64,000 nt of DNA from Odiellus spinosus (Eukaryota; Arthropoda; Arachnida; Opiliones; Phalangiidae), in NCBI GenBank assembly GCA_963920705.1, contig OY987227.1, positions 3,322,526-3,386,525 of the forward strand. Reading direction: 5' to 3'. Shown piece by piece: positions 12,601 through 27,600 of this stretch. Positions within the stretch are counted from its first letter, which is position 1, and every line of letters begins with the position of its first letter. The notes under the pieces are model-generated. The model ran no database searches. It had not been told where the DNA came from and saw only the letters and a program-made list of their open reading frames with translations. The position numbers and the translations under genes are program-made.

Positions 12601-15600
12601 AGTCTATATAAAAAATCCCAGATTTGCAGAAGGAACCACTTGCCCACCTCGAATCGAGAAATGAGTGTCACCAATGGATTTCTTGGCTGAATTTACCTAG
12701 GGAGAGGCGGAATTAGCGCACTCGAGTCAGTATTTGCAAAGTTATCCTCGATTTAAAAATTAGGCATTGCTTGTGCATAGAAACCATAAAGGAATCCTTA
12801 TTTCAAAGGAAATCGTCGATAACTTTGCAAATACTGGCTCGAGCGCGCTAATTCCGCCTTTCCTCGGTAAATTCGGCCAAGAAATCCATTGGTGACTCTC
12901 ATTTCTCGTTTCGATATGGTTCCTTTAGCAAATTTTGCAGTTTCTCAAATATATTAATGCGTGTTCCCAAGTTCGATTTCGCACAGTTCTGAATTTGAAA
13001 TTCTTGAATATATTTTAAAATTTGAGAAGTTTATTTTGTAGCGAGAAACTCAAACTTTACGACCAAATCGAGCGCGTAGGCCCAGGATTTTTTCCGAAAT
13101 TCGTAAAACCTTATTTCCTGGGCCGTATAGGAAAACATTCCCTTAAAAACGGTCTAATTAATTAGGCTAATTATCGCGGTTGGCTAATTAGTGTTGTGTC
13201 TTTTTCTAGAGTGTTGAAGTTGTGTTTCGCGAATAGCCCCATTCTTAATCTACAAAATTAGCTCTTCCATCTTTAAACAGACCCAACCAAATTTAAGTTA
13301 TACATTTTTAAATGAAAGTGTTCAGAAATAGAAGCGTTCAGATTTAGGAGGACTGATCATAATGGCATTGAAGTAGCAAGAAGAATTCCAGTGCTACGAG
13401 GATGAACAGTCGGTCTGGGACCGTGCCTTTCGCTAGACCTTAACATTACAGTATTTTAAGTATTTAGTATTTTAAAATACTTTTTTTAAGTATTTTATTT
13501 TAAATACTTTATCGTCGGAGTATTTAGTATTTTATTTTAAATACTTTATGGTAGGAGTACTTTGTATTTTATTTTAAATACCTAAAGTGCAGTATTTTAC
13601 CCAACACTGTAAAGGACTGGTTTCGTTGAAACTATTTTACGTTTCTGTTTTATCGGACAAGAAATAAGACGGTTATTGTATTTTCATAGAGTTCCCTAAA
13701 CAGTCTTCGGGACATTTTCCAAATTCCGCGTTATTTTCAGGCATGTCATCTTAGGCCACTTGCAAAAGCATCACGGGCAATCGCTTGAGAACCCTTGCCG
13801 TAATATAATACATTTAATTGGCGGTTGATTTCTTAAAAAATTATTTGCCCTAAAATTTCAAAACCAAATAAGAGCGTGGTATTCTAGGTTTTTTAGTATA
13901 TTAATATACTCACATCGATAGAATATTTTTAAGCCTTCGTGTTTCGAAGAGTTCGGGACTGACTGACGTCTAATGGAATTTCCAAAATGATAAATATCTT
14001 CTAAACGTAGTAATTTTATACAAACTAAACAAATTATTGGTAATTTATAACCTGATATCATACAATATTAATTAAATTAATGTCCGTACGTGCGTACGTC
14101 CGTAACTTTTCCAGAATGTTCTAGAAGTTTCCAGAAAAGTCTGGAGAACTCTAGAAAATTCTGTAAAGTTCTTGAAAGTTTAAGAAAGGTCTGGAAAGTT
14201 CTGGAATATTTCGGAAAACTCTAAAAAATCTAGAAAAATGTAGAACATTCTAGAATATTCTAGAAAACTCAATAAAGTTAATTTAAAACAAATGCTTTTC
14301 TATTCACGAATTTTCAGCTTGCATTTTATTCGTCCGTGATTTTTCAATGGTTTTTGCTATAGAGATAATGGTCAGCGAGTTTTCGATAACCAAAATTGAA
14401 ACCTTTCCTTTAAAGGAAAAGTTTGAGCTAGTATTTTGTTTGGCATAAAACATTCATAACTGCTTAAAGTGTTTGGATCGATCATTAATTTTCATCCGAA
14501 GCTGGTAAATAATTAGCTATTAGCTTTTAAGTAACGAAACAAGGGGCTGCCATAGTAACACTACCCCTGTAAATTTCTTCTCAGTTAAACGTGAAAAGAC
14601 AAAATTTTATTGGTTCATTTAGGCGCGTTCAGTAATGAAAACTAAAGTGCGCAGTAGGCGGCCGTCTTATTAACCGCTCCCCTCCTGCATTTATCGCTGA
14701 ACGCGTTTTAGCTACCTGTTTTGCCACAGGAGGAAACCACCTTACGGCGAAAGAATACTGTATAAGGGATATCTAACGGACGCCTAAACTTTACTCCCAA
14801 AAATGCTTATTTTTCTGTAGAAGGGTGTAAATTGCGCCGAATCGGTGGTACATGTTTATTTCCACTTCCAAAGAAATGGATTAAAAGTGGGAAAAAACTA
14901 TTGACAGCGAAATTACGTAAGCCTTTGCCAAGACTCTCATTGGTCAGTGTATGTTACATCTCCTCCAATGAAAAATTGGTCCTTACCGCGGTTCCCCTTT
15001 CTCAACTGGATCAGGCTGAAATTTCAGCGAGTACAAATCTGAATTGTTATCTCTACGAGTATATATTAAAGCTAGGTTATAGTTGTTTAAGCGCTGAAAA
15101 AATCTGATTCTGAGTGTTCCTCATGGGGGCGTTCAGATTTTAGTAATTAGAAACCTTTTTCAGCATAATTAACAAAATTATAATCTTTGTAAACGTTTTT
15201 GTCAGTTGGATTATATTTATGAAAGTATTTGAATTGCTTTAAACCCATGAAAATATTAGCTCAAACCTATCCTTTAAGAAGGAAAAAATAATAAAGGTAG
15301 CTAATATAGGCCTACCAGTAAATTCTTTATAACCAAAAATACCTCGAGTGTCTTTAAACCCTACATGCCAAGCATCCCACAATTCAGCCAACCTGCCCTA
15401 TCGCCTAAAAAAATGATCAGTCACACCAATGTAACCACGATGTAACATCTGCCCGGGCCACTCCGATCATTGAGATATCAGTCAACTTCGAGATGGGAGA
15501 GAAATTCAAAAAGGGGTGCTAAGCTCGCTTGTGTAACGCGGGATAACCTTGGCCGAGACCAAATGGAGTAGAGAAACAACTATTAAAGAAGATTGATTGA

Positions 15601-18600
15601 AAAATTAAGCGTGAGAATAAGAAAGGGGGAAATTTAATTCGTAGTCGCGACGTCAGGGCGCGCTGTTTTTAGCTCAGAGTCGCTGTACGGAATTGGTCGC
15701 GCTTCTTAAACTGTTCCATAGGCGTGAGTGTGAAAATGTATTTACAATTCTGGGTGAAACGGAGATTAACGTAGCGCTTCACTCCGCCGTAGGCTTCGTC
15801 TGTTACGCCTTTTCCGACTATATTGCAACAAAGAAATTGCATATACATTAGTTCATGCACCGTAACTCAGTTAAGGTACCTTCACCATGGAATGGATTTA
15901 TATAGTGACCGTAACGTCAACATTTTTGTCTACATGGGCTTTTTTTTTTGGTTTTTAATACTTTTCCCATAAATTAACCAAAGAAATCGGCTTACCCAAA
16001 TCAGAAACAAATCTCCTAATTTGTTCAAAAATGGTCCAAATTGGGAAATTACACCATAATTCCGCCAAATATAATAAAAGAAAGAACCCTAATTCAACAA
16101 AAGTGGATCAAGATTCAGATTATTTTATTTGGTCGAATTCTGCCCTAATTTTGTATTTTGAGCATTTTTTTACCAAATCAGAAGATTTTTCCTCGTTAAG
16201 AAACTTCAAAGATAAAATTTCTTTAAATACTCTACTAAAGGGCAAACCCACGAAACGGAAAGACAATAGTACGTTTTGAACTAGGCTTAAGATGAGAACG
16301 CTTTTGCTCGTTAGTCGGAGTCTCGTTAACAACGAGATAACATACTCGAAGTGGATCGACTGTCAAAATATATTAGGATAATGTTTTACTATTTTAACGA
16401 TATAGAAAATTACTTGCAGTGAGGCAGCATTCTCCCTTTAAGCACTAAACTATAAAATAATTCTTATATTTAAAATAATTTGGAGGATTTCCAGATTCTG
16501 AAAAAAATTCAAACGATGTTCCATTTCAAGTTAAAGGGAGGGTGGAGGAAAAATGAAGTGATATTTGTTGATTCTGCCTCTAAACATAAGTCCCATTGGC
16601 GTACGAAGTAAAATATTCATAAAAAAACCTTCCGAATTTGGCATTAAGGATTAAAAATAAAACATTTGACTAGTAAGAAAGTCATAGTGACTTAACGCGT
16701 TTTCCATTTGACTGATCTCAAATCCCGGGGTGGGGCAAAGCAGAATCAAATAAAACACAGGAGATCAACTAAATGGTTGAAATGGAACATTCGAACCCTT
16801 CAGGTCGCTCTCAAATTACCTCGAGAGCTAGCGCTTTAGATCGGTAAATGGGAAACGCTAATAGTTTAATCCCCGCGACACTCGCTACGATTCACTCATG
16901 GAATCGTGCTAAATCTCGTTCTTGATTTTAACAAATTTTATTTTTTCACAAGGAGACACTGCACTTATTTATAATTAATATCTTTATTAATTTGACTACG
17001 TTTCCTATTTGATAAATTTATCAGATTTTTAATGAGAAAAATTATATAATATTCATTTAGAAAGAATCGAAAATGTTTTTTATCGCTACTGCGGTACGAT
17101 TATTATCTCTTAATTATGTTGTTTTTCAATATTTGCACCACCTTAGAATCGGGCCAAGGGTTACGTCAGTGGCCGCTTTTGACCACTTTTAACATTAAAA
17201 GAAGAGGTCTGCGTTTAATGCCCAATGTCTTAGGCACTGTTAAAGGGTGAAATAATATGATTGGTCCGAATTTATATTTACTTTTATACAAATTTTATCA
17301 AACTTTAGAAATTAATTTAAACACCAAAATCGAGTCTAAAAATTCGGAAAAAACCCTCAAATACGTTTTTTTGGCATGGTTATTCCGAAAATAAACTTGT
17401 ATTCCATTTTTAGCTCCAAATTTCCCTTTAACGAGTGATTTATTGTTTAGTTTCATGAGCGATAATGCGCAGCTCTCTTGCATTCTAGCTTATCTATTTA
17501 CAGCTATGTTCAGTATTATGGTTCTTGATATACATAACATAGGCTATGATGTTTTTGCGGGAATTACAAATAATATATTCGTATTTTAACCGAATACCCC
17601 AGGACCAAATCAGATTAACTCAACGACCAGAGCTTTCAACACTATATATTTTCCATCATCTCAGATTGCAATATCAGATTGCCACGGAACCTGGCTTGAT
17701 TCGGGCTTTGTCAAAATATCGCGCAAAGCTGGCCAATTTAATCACGAAAAATTGAGAAAATTTACGAAGTTGTTTTTTACTTTTAAGGGCAGGGCAAACC
17801 AGGCATGGATCTTACGAAAATCAACCGAAAGATGGCGCCCACTACCTTTCTAGAAAGTAATTTTTCTCTCCGCCAACAGAGCACGTTATAATCGTAACAT
17901 AATATAAAAATATTACGTCATATTGTAAAACATTTAGAATCTTGTTAAGAACTTAAGATTAACAAAGATTCCTTAAATATAATAATGAATATCACCAACG
18001 GAATTCTAGGACTAATTCACAGTGTAGAAGGCTGATTTAGCGCCCACGAGCTAGTATTTGCAAAGTTATCGACAATTTCCAAAAATGATCATCCTATATC
18101 AATCTAACTGAAATAATTTCAAAATTAGCAGATAACGGATGGATTGCGTCGAGTTATAATCGTACTGTGAAAATAATTTCCTAGCCCCAATGACGATACA
18201 ATTAAATAATCCGCGCTTAAAATTTATTTATTGCAATTTATTCATTATCCGCGAATTATGAGAAATAAAATGTTTTGATCCCACGAGGCATAGCCCCGCA
18301 GAGACAGTTATCAACGAGCGAATTACAGAAAATAAATCTTTACTTGAACGCCGAGTAAATTTATCTTATTAATTATTCATGAGCCAAAAGTTCTCAATTT
18401 GGCCTCGAGCCAACTAAGCTACGTTCACACTAGAGACTTTGAAACAGTTTTTCAAACCGTTTCGAGTGTTCAAATCGACTTTTCAAGGAAATAATTTTAT
18501 GTTTTCAAAAATAATATTTACAGTTGGACCCAAAACTTTTCATTTTGATAATTCGCAAAACGGTAAAATCAGTTTCAAAATTTCTAGAGTGAACAGGGCT

Positions 18601-21600
18601 ATATCCTGTTTAAATTAGACACGCAACGTGATTCGATTGATGCCTTGTCAAATTGATTTCGCGACAAGTTAGCAAATTTAATCACATGAAATTGTTAAAA
18701 CTCCGCGAGATTGTTTTTACATACGCGTGACGTCGGTCGGGCGACTTATAGTCGCCCATGCTCTGCGCGCAATTTGGTTTCCAATCGTATTTGGTAGCAA
18801 ATTAACTTCGATTAAAGAAAATATTTTTCTCTTGAGTTTTATTTTAATTATCAGCTACTGAATCTATTCTTAAAGTTGACACTCAACGTGACTCAATTTG
18901 AACCTCATAAAAATCGATCTCGCCCCCAGCGCGCCAATTTAATCACAAGGCCAGCCAATGAACTTTATGACTTACCATTCCAATAGACCCTAAAATAAAT
19001 AAAACGAGCTGGAAATCCGAGCTTCCAGGCAAGCAATATTTAAGAAGGGTGGTTTTCTCTTATAGGCGCCAAGATAAAAACCGGTTTCGTGAAAAAATTC
19101 AGTCATCTGCGGCGGCGCATTCACGTGACCAAACCCAGCCAATCGAGCACATATTCGTTTCCCAGTAAGCTCTTGGGCAAGATTATTAGCCGTTGGAAAA
19201 TTTGGCTGATTTTATTTTAGGGTCAAATAAATTTATTAGTAGTACGAACGTCGTTCTTACGGAAGTAGCTCTGATTAGGGGGAATATGCCACGAATTAAA
19301 GGGTTAGTCGCTTTAGTAATAGACAGCTAAGTTATTTCAGGAATCTCTCACTATCAGACGCCCATTGTCACTCGCGGCAAGGACCGTTACGAGATCGTAA
19401 ATGTGTAGAGGGGGGAGTAAAGCAGCGTTTGCAATAAGACGGAAACCATTTTGAATAGGTCAGATAGCAAACTGTTGTGGTGAGCTCTAAAGATTGTTTG
19501 TTATAAAAAAGTAAGATGGTTTGAGTTGGGTTTCAAAGTCTTTAGTGTGAACGTGGATTTAGATACCGAGCTGAATCAAATGAGGTTGCGAGGAAAACGG
19601 GTCAAAACTTCTTGAAATGTGTGTATTATATTCATTTGTAGATTCTACCTGAACTCTACTATTTTGGTTTATTCCTTTTTGCGACAAATATTTTAGTTTC
19701 GGATTAATTGTTGACTATATAATAAAGTGCAACTTGTAAATTCAGATAAAAGTTAGGCATAAATGGATGTTGGATTTATCTGAAGATAATGCAATGCTCA
19801 AAACCGAAAAGAAAACTTAATCAAACTTTCGCAAAAGACTAGCAAATAAATTTGCTTTCGAACTAATTTATTACAATTATAATTACAAATTAATCATTTA
19901 TGATCCAGAAGCTTGGGCATATACGAGACCATTTAAGGATATTATGGAAATTGACTCTGATTTGCCCCTTGACGCTTGTTAAAACTGTTAATAGATCAAA
20001 TTATGAAAACACGCGGTTTTCCGATTGACATATTAGTCGTTAGTTTAATGAAATTTAAATGATCGATTGATTGAGTAGGTCGCCGATTTCTGATGTAAAT
20101 CAAATTGAATTTGAGTATAGCTTTTTTTCCAAATTAGTTAAAACGAATATATTTTTGTGTCTCTTTATTAAAGGGAAATTACTAGCCAAAAATTTAATAA
20201 ATTTTGAAATTTTAAGGGGAAAAAAAACTCTAAAGCAGACGATGCTCTCATGGATTACTTCCGCACTTTGTATCGGTAAGGGGGTAAAATTGAGGGGCCG
20301 GATAAATGTCTGGCAGCCATGTTTGAAGCAAACATCTCAGCTACTAGTATAGCAAATCGTACCAGAGTGAATTATCCCTGTGAGGTTGATTAATCCATGC
20401 TGTAAACATGGGTTAAACGAAAAGCTTGATTTGTTTTGACGCAAAAGCTCGATTCTTGGCCCGAAAAAAAAACGTTGATTGAAAAGGTGTCTTTAAAAAG
20501 TACCTCAAGCTCGTAAATTATAAATTATACCTCGTAACTTCGGATAATCTAGCTGTGGATTGGTGGAAATGGCGGCTGATTAGCCAATAAATAATTAAGA
20601 ACGTTTCAAGAGTTTAAAGATGTAAATAAAGTACCCGCCCACAATTGCAACAACCATCCCACCGTGGGGTATACTTTTGACGTTAATTTATATATTATTT
20701 CTTTGGGCTTCTTTCCAATTCGCATTTTTCAACCAAAATAGGAACTAATTAATATAAGGAATGTATGTGGAGAATTTCAACTACACGAGATTTTTTTTTT
20801 TTTTTTTTTTTTGAAAGAATCTCAATTTGTCATTTCGTTAACGAGTTTTGAGCTATTCGCGAGACCACCAGCAGTGTTTCGGCCCGCGATCTTCCCCCGC
20901 GCTGAAAATTCATCCAGCAGCGCTTCGATGGTAAAAGGCACCGATTTAAGACAAAAATCTTTAGCACTATACTATTTAATTTCATTTATTTTCCTCCACT
21001 TGAGTAAATAAAAAAATATGTAACCAAGATGGAAACCCTCTTGACAACTACGCAAAACAACCTAACAAGTTGTTATAAAACACAAAATAAGATTATTCCG
21101 CTCTCATCATTTAAAAGGGTTGATTACAGCATATTGAAATGAAAAGTAAAACATCAAGCTTTTGTAAAAACAACCTCGAGAATTTTTTTTAATTTTAAAC
21201 CTTAATTGGAGCTTGAAGGAATTGGAGTTTAATACGCTATATAACTTAATTTTTATATTTCGTAGACCATAAAGTATATGATATTTAGTACAAAAAATGT
21301 ATCTTTGAGTTAAATTGCAGAAAAACGTATATAAATAAGTATATACTTTCAAATTTCGCACTTCCAAGTCGAATCACTATTTTGGTTCTCGCTCTGGAAA
21401 TAAGGGGACGCAACTCAATCAAATCTTGTATTTTTAGGCAACTCGATGCCCGCCTTTAGCATACAAGCGGCAAGTTCCCAAAAGTTGACGCCACATTTCC
21501 CATAAAAATCGATTTTCAACCAAAAAATAACGAAACACTTTTAGCAAATTAGATGAAAATGAAAATTCGGTTACTATATACCAATATGAAGAAAAACAAT

Positions 21601-24600
21601 AAAAGTAATTAGCTAACTTTAGTTAGAACACGCCGAATATTTTACAACTTAAATTATGGCCTAAAACCCAAGTCAAGCAAATATGTTTTTCGGAATCCAT
21701 ACGGAAATCGTGGCACAATCTAAATTCAAGTAAACAAAACACAATTGTTTCCCGAAGAAAAAATGGTTTGGTGGTATCCTCTTTTCTATATGGAACAAAA
21801 TGGTAGACGATTTAATTAAGTCGGGAACATAGATATATGAAAAATGAACTAGATCCACAACTCTACAAAAGTCACGCGCCAAAAATGTCAGGAATAGAAA
21901 ATATCTTCACGCGCTAATGTTCTCCTTTGACTGTACAAATTTCACGTGCCACAGCTAGGGGGACATGTCCCCCTGTGGCGCGTGATATTTGAACAGTCAA
22001 AGGAAGGGAAAAAAGCTTCTATATTGCGCATCGACGTTAAAAATAATTGTGGATCTAGTTATATGGTCGGGGGGCTAATCTTAATTTTGTCGTAATAAAA
22101 CGGGCTTAAAAATTTGACTGGATGAAGGGACTTTTTTATTACTGTGTTACTGCTTTCTCAACAAACTGAGCGTTTGGGCTTTTTCTTTAAAGGCCCGACT
22201 TGGACTACTAGCCGTTGCATGGTATTAGACAGTATCCCTGATTGATTGATTTTTTAGAGCTCGGAATCGGATAATAAATAACAGTAGATCCATGGATAAA
22301 TAGGCTTATATTTTATAAATTATATAAACAGACGTATGAAATGGATACGAGTTATCCGGAGATATTTTAAGTTTGATAAATAAACTAATTACGCGTTTAT
22401 TCCAACGGATAATGCGAAGATAAAAATATGACGTTTCTCGAAATCCGTGTAAAATGCATATATAATAATTATATTTTAATATAAATTGGAAGTAACAGAC
22501 CACATCATCATAGATTCTATCTTCAAGATCTGAATTTGGGTTAAAATCCGCGAACAAACTCGAGTTTCAAATTTTCTCATCGGCGAATGAATAACTCGTA
22601 TAACGTATCAATTTCCAATAACAATGAGTACGAATAAAAAGTTTGCCTTACATTCGGATACGTTAACTCGAATAAGAAATGGATGTTTTTCGCAAACGAA
22701 TAATATCTGATTGTATTCACGATGGTATTATTCAATTAACAAAAAATATACGAATTCCGAGCTCTAGTCTTGTTAACTAGTAGATTCTTCTGTACAAGAA
22801 TGCGACTATTAGATTCTCAGTAGCCTCGTATAAGTTCTATCCGACGCGCGAATAAAAATTAAATTATCTTGGCAATGCTTGGGAATATGTTTAGCCTCTT
22901 TTAAGAACCACGTTCGTTGGGGTTTGCGCGCTGTTTGGGGGACAGAGACACGAAGTCGCGCCGTTCTTAATGTTATTGTTCTTATTTATACGAAAGGAGG
23001 CGCCTCGGAAGGGGGTGCGTATAGCATACTAGGCGAAGAAAATTAACATAAATACCATGAAGTAAATGTTATCTCGTTAATAATAATTACTAATAACTAG
23101 GTTTTTCAATCCAAAACAATAAAACAAAATTAAATACTTAATTGAACCGCAAAATTGCCAGACTTATGGGCGACAAATATTATATTAACTTTAAAATAAT
23201 TTCGTGAATTGGCTTTCTAAATCTTTACGCGGGTTAAGGAGTTAACTATAAATAACTAGCCAGGACTGCAGGAGGTGGTTTAGCTCAAATGAATTCAAAA
23301 TATCTTACGATTTATTATTTAAACATTTTAAAATTACTTTGTTTTGTCGCTAGAGTCCAAGGGTCAACCGTCAGACTTTTCCCACCCTACAGCGATTAAC
23401 TTTAAGATTTCATATTTCCACACGATCGAATGGCAAAGAAATTGCATATTTTATCTCGAGGAAAAACCGTTAAATATATATATATTTTTTTGTAACCAAT
23501 TTGCATCATTTTTCTGTAGTTTAAGTTCAAAATTTTCTCTATATAGGTATCCCAACTATACCGTCTAGAAGACGCTTCAACTTGCAAGATGCGGAAAGTG
23601 TCTCAATTTTCCCACAAAATCACTCATTTGATATCAGCTACGTGTAGTTAATAACTCCTATGTTAGATAAAGAAAATTGTGATAACCCTATCCGTTAATC
23701 TAAATATCTATCGAAGTGTTTTTACTAAAAAAACTTCTGTCTTATAGTCAACGAATACCAAAACAAGGCTTCTTTGAGTTTAATCTTTATACATGCATTG
23801 AGAGATGTGGGGGGGGGGGAAGCTTATACGAAATGAAAACTAATTCTAATGTTTAAGCTTAGTCTTGTTAAAGTGCTAATGAAATCCTACAGCATTGTTT
23901 ATGATTGAAATAGGCTTAATCCACTAGTTAAAAAAGACTAACTGTAATATAAAGTTTAAAATAAATTTCGTCCAAACAAGTTGTTTTTCCCGCGAGCGCC
24001 TTTTCCGTAAACTTTCTGATTCATCAGCCTTCAATTGCGTCATAATGCCCCTATGCTTTCTAATTCGCAGTGACGTTTTGCCGCTAAGGGCTGTGATAGG
24101 CGTTTCCAGATTTTCCGTGTCGTGTACGAACCCTTGAATTAGAAAGCATTAGGACATTATGACGCAATTGAAGGATACCGAACCAGAAAGCTTACTTTTT
24201 TTCGACAGAAATGTGAATTTCTAGAAAACGGATCTGGCTATTTGTAGCTCGCACTGGAGTTGGAGCTATCAATTGAGAAAAGCGCGCGAATTTTGCCGCG
24301 CGCTAATTTCGATTTTATTAATTTTTACAATAGCGCCTACTATCTCGTGACCTTTGTGATAACGGGAATATACCAAAGGGAATGTAACAAATGGAATGTA
24401 CCAAAGGGACTGTATCAAATGGAATGTACCAAAGGGACTGTACCAAATGGAATGTACCAAAGGGACTGTACCAAATGGAATGTACCAAAGGGACTGTACC
24501 AAATAGAATGTACCAAAGGGAATGTAACAGGGGGAATGTCACAAACATTGAACAGACCTGGTAACATGGAACCATGGCGTATTTGAAGGGTATAAGCAAT

Positions 24601-27600
24601 CGATTCAAATCCCTAAGTCGAACTTAATTATCCCTTTGAGAGGAAAGTCAAAAAGAAGGAAAACTCTTCTCGATCTTTTATGTCGTCGTGTACCGATATA
24701 ACCGTGGTATGTCAAACACGATCTCTCTGGGGTCGCAACCTTTAAAAAGATTGAAATTCGTAAGAATCTCCAAAGAGGTTCTACGTACTCTATTTTTGCG
24801 AAATTTTAATTTCGAATAACTTTACTTCTCTTTCATAGAGCTTTACTGATACAAAATCTTTCTCGGAGAAAATGTTTACACCACTTTTAAAATTGGCATT
24901 CTACATCTGCTTAAAAGCAGAACTCTAATAAAATGTTTCTACAGATTTATAAAGATAAAAATTGTTTAAAATAATAGCAAGAATAGATTCAACACAAGAA
25001 TATGGAAGAGCTATACCTTTGTCCGCGCGCTAGTCTCAAGCGGATGGAGCCTACGGAGGTCTTACGCCACGCCTCATGTCACGTGCACAGGAAGCGGTTG
25101 GCTGTTTTCTACGATAAGTCCGGGGGGGAGGATATCAGGCTGCGGGGATAGGCGCTGCCGGCTGAGCTAGCTCTCTGTCGCGGACCTCGAAAGCTCGTGA
25201 TAGGGTGAAATTAAAAACGCATATAACGTCAAATCTAGTAAGCTCCACCCGCTCGAAACTAGCGTTATACCAGAGGTATAGCGTACGGTTCGATATTCTT
25301 ATGTTGAATCTATTCTTGATAATAGGTTATTCCTTGTTTTTAAGAGCTTTTTTTCACTTAGTAATTTTCGCGCAGAAATATATTTCTTTCCGCCAGTGAA
25401 TAAAATCTTTTCGTTTTTTACTGTTGAACGAAAAGAGTTTTCTCGCTAGCTTACGCATTGTTTTTAAGGTTTTTGCTTTTTGCTGCAAAAACTGCTTGGT
25501 GAAAAAGGTAGCCTCTATAAACGAGATAACGCTTCAATTTAGGGCAACAATTCTCCATATAATATGTATATATGATTTCGGTGATACAAATACCCGGCAA
25601 ACAGTTTAATTCAGTTTTCCACCACAACGAATTATTCCTTTAAAAACTAAACTTATATATCAGGCAATAGCCTACCGGACGCTTCGGTTTGAGTTCTGAA
25701 TGAGCCCTAAAGCAAAAACTTAAATTAGAACACGTGAATCGCAAAGGTTTTTAGAGATCGGGGTTTGGACATGATAATCCTCAAATGTCAGTTAATCAGT
25801 TAATCATTAAAAAAATCGGTTAAATATACGCGATTACATTGCATTTTTCATAGACTTCCCGCTGATAATTTCAAATTATGAACAAAGATAAAATAATCAG
25901 ATATATCTTGTCCAAACCCCGACCTCTAAAGGTTTTTTTCTCTGATATTAAAATAAATATATTCTCGGTACGAGTTCAAAAACCCATCTCCAAAAATTTT
26001 GGGTTTAAAAATTTGATATATTGGCAGTATCGTTTATAAAACATAGTTAAGTGTTAAAAATTTCCAAGTTATCGCCATTTCAATCAAAGTTACGGCGCTT
26101 CTTCGAAAGTAGCAATTAAATTGGAAAGACGTCTTTCAATATATGGAGAGTAAAAAATGTTAAAGAAAAATGACTGTCCACTTTAAATAAGAAATACTTT
26201 GGCATAAATGCATGAGAAATGTTTCGACCCCCTTTAAGTTTTTTTTTTTTTTTTAATTGCGAAGTTAGTAGGATTATGATATGGTGTGCTGCAGTCTGTC
26301 ATAATATTTGAAAGAATTAATTTTGATGTTTATTTTCAAGAAGTAATGTTTTACACATTTATTTATAGCCTCTTCCTTTTCTAGCACAAAATGTATGTAG
26401 CCAAGGTCAATTTTAGGAATATCTAAAGTAGCGTTTAAGCAAAATGAAAGCAAAGTTCAAGTAAAACAAAATTGAGGAATGCTCAAGCAAAACAATTGAG
26501 GAAAGTTCAAGAAACAAATTTGAGGAAAGTTGAAAATAATTAAAGAAAAAATATTTAAGAAAATAATTTAAGAAAAAATATTTAAGAAAATAATTTAAGA
26601 AAAAATATTTAAGAAAATAATTTAAAAAAAAAATTTAAGAAAAAATATTTAAGAAAAATAATTTAAGAAAAAATATTTAAGAAAATAATTTAAGAAAAAT
26701 AATTTAAGAAAAAATATTTAAAAAAAAAATTTAAGAAAAAATATTTAAGAAAATAATTTAAGAAAAAATATTTAATAAAAGTTCAATTAAAAAATTTAAG
26801 GAAAGTTCAATCAAATAATTTAAGGAAAGTTCAAGCAAAATATTTAAGGAAATTTGTAAGCCAAAAATGAGAGGAAATTTGTAAGAAAAATTTAAGGAAA
26901 TTTGTAAGAAAAATTTAAGGAAATTTTAAGCAAAATTTAAGGACATTTTAGGCAAAATATAGGGAAATTTTAAGCAAAATTAAAGGAAATTTTAAGCAAA
27001 ATTTAAGAACATTTTAAACAAAATTTAAGGACATTTCAGACAAATTTATGTAATTTTAAGCAAAATTTAAGGAAATTTTAACCAAAATTTAAGGAAATTT
27101 TATGCAAAATTTAAGGAAATTTTAAGCAAAATTTAAGGAAATTTTAACCAAAATTTAAGGAAATTTTATGCAAAATTTAAGGAAATTTTAAGCAAAATTT
27201 AAGGAAATTTTAAGCAAAATTTAAGGAAATTTTAAGCAAAATTTAAGGAAATTTTAAGCAAAATTTAAGGAAATTTTAAGCAAAATTTAAGGAAATTTTT
27301 AGCAAAATTTAAGGAAATTTTAAGCAAAATTTAAGGAAATTTTAAGCAAAATTTAAGGAAATTTTAAGCAAAATTTAAGGAAATTTTAAGCAAAATTTAA
27401 GAAAATTTTAAGCAAAATTTAAGAAAATTTTAAGCAAAATTTAAGGAAATTTTAAGCAAAATTTAAGGAAATTTTAAGCAAAATTTAAGGAAATTTTAAG
27501 CAAAATTTAAGGAAATTTTAAGCAAAATTTAAGGAAATTTTAAGCAAAATTTAAGGAAATTTTAAGCAAAATTTAAGGAAATTTTAAGCAAAATTTAAGG

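Larger units (their letters stand above)
12034..13609. mobile_element. non-autonomous hAT-type element with exact 8-base target duplication
   Basis: It begins CAGTGTTGGGTAGTATTTT and ends AAAATACTG..-like sequence with CCCAACACTG, an exact terminal inverted repeat (CAGTGTTGGG). TAAAGGAC at 12026-12033 is repeated exactly at 13610-13617. An 8-base duplication and CAGNG-like ends are hallmarks of the hAT superfamily. The subterminal regions are arrays of TTTTAAATACTT / AAGTATTTAGTATTTT. There is no transposase coding, so it would depend on a trans-acting transposase. The middle (12622-12932) is a separate hairpin element. Confidence 0.93.

Noticed and set aside
14832..15107. + strand open frame of 91 codons as a gene
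   Set aside because: No recognisable domain, start context, splice signals or codon pattern; it lies in an intron of the SMOC-like gene.
15420..15560. 5S rRNA-like fragment (CCGATCATTGAG, GAGATGGGAGAG)
   Set aside because: Only short, scattered similarity. The rest does not align with a 5S rRNA fold and there is no conserved internal promoter that I can recognise.
22255..22766. Family C element as a proven hAT insertion
   Set aside because: The TAGAG ends fit, but flanking 8-base sequences (TGATTTTT and GTCTTGTT) do not match, so the superfamily stays open.
24260..24608. Coding sequence with repeated YQMECTKG-type peptides
   Set aside because: The open frames exist on both strands and are produced by the 14-base minisatellite.
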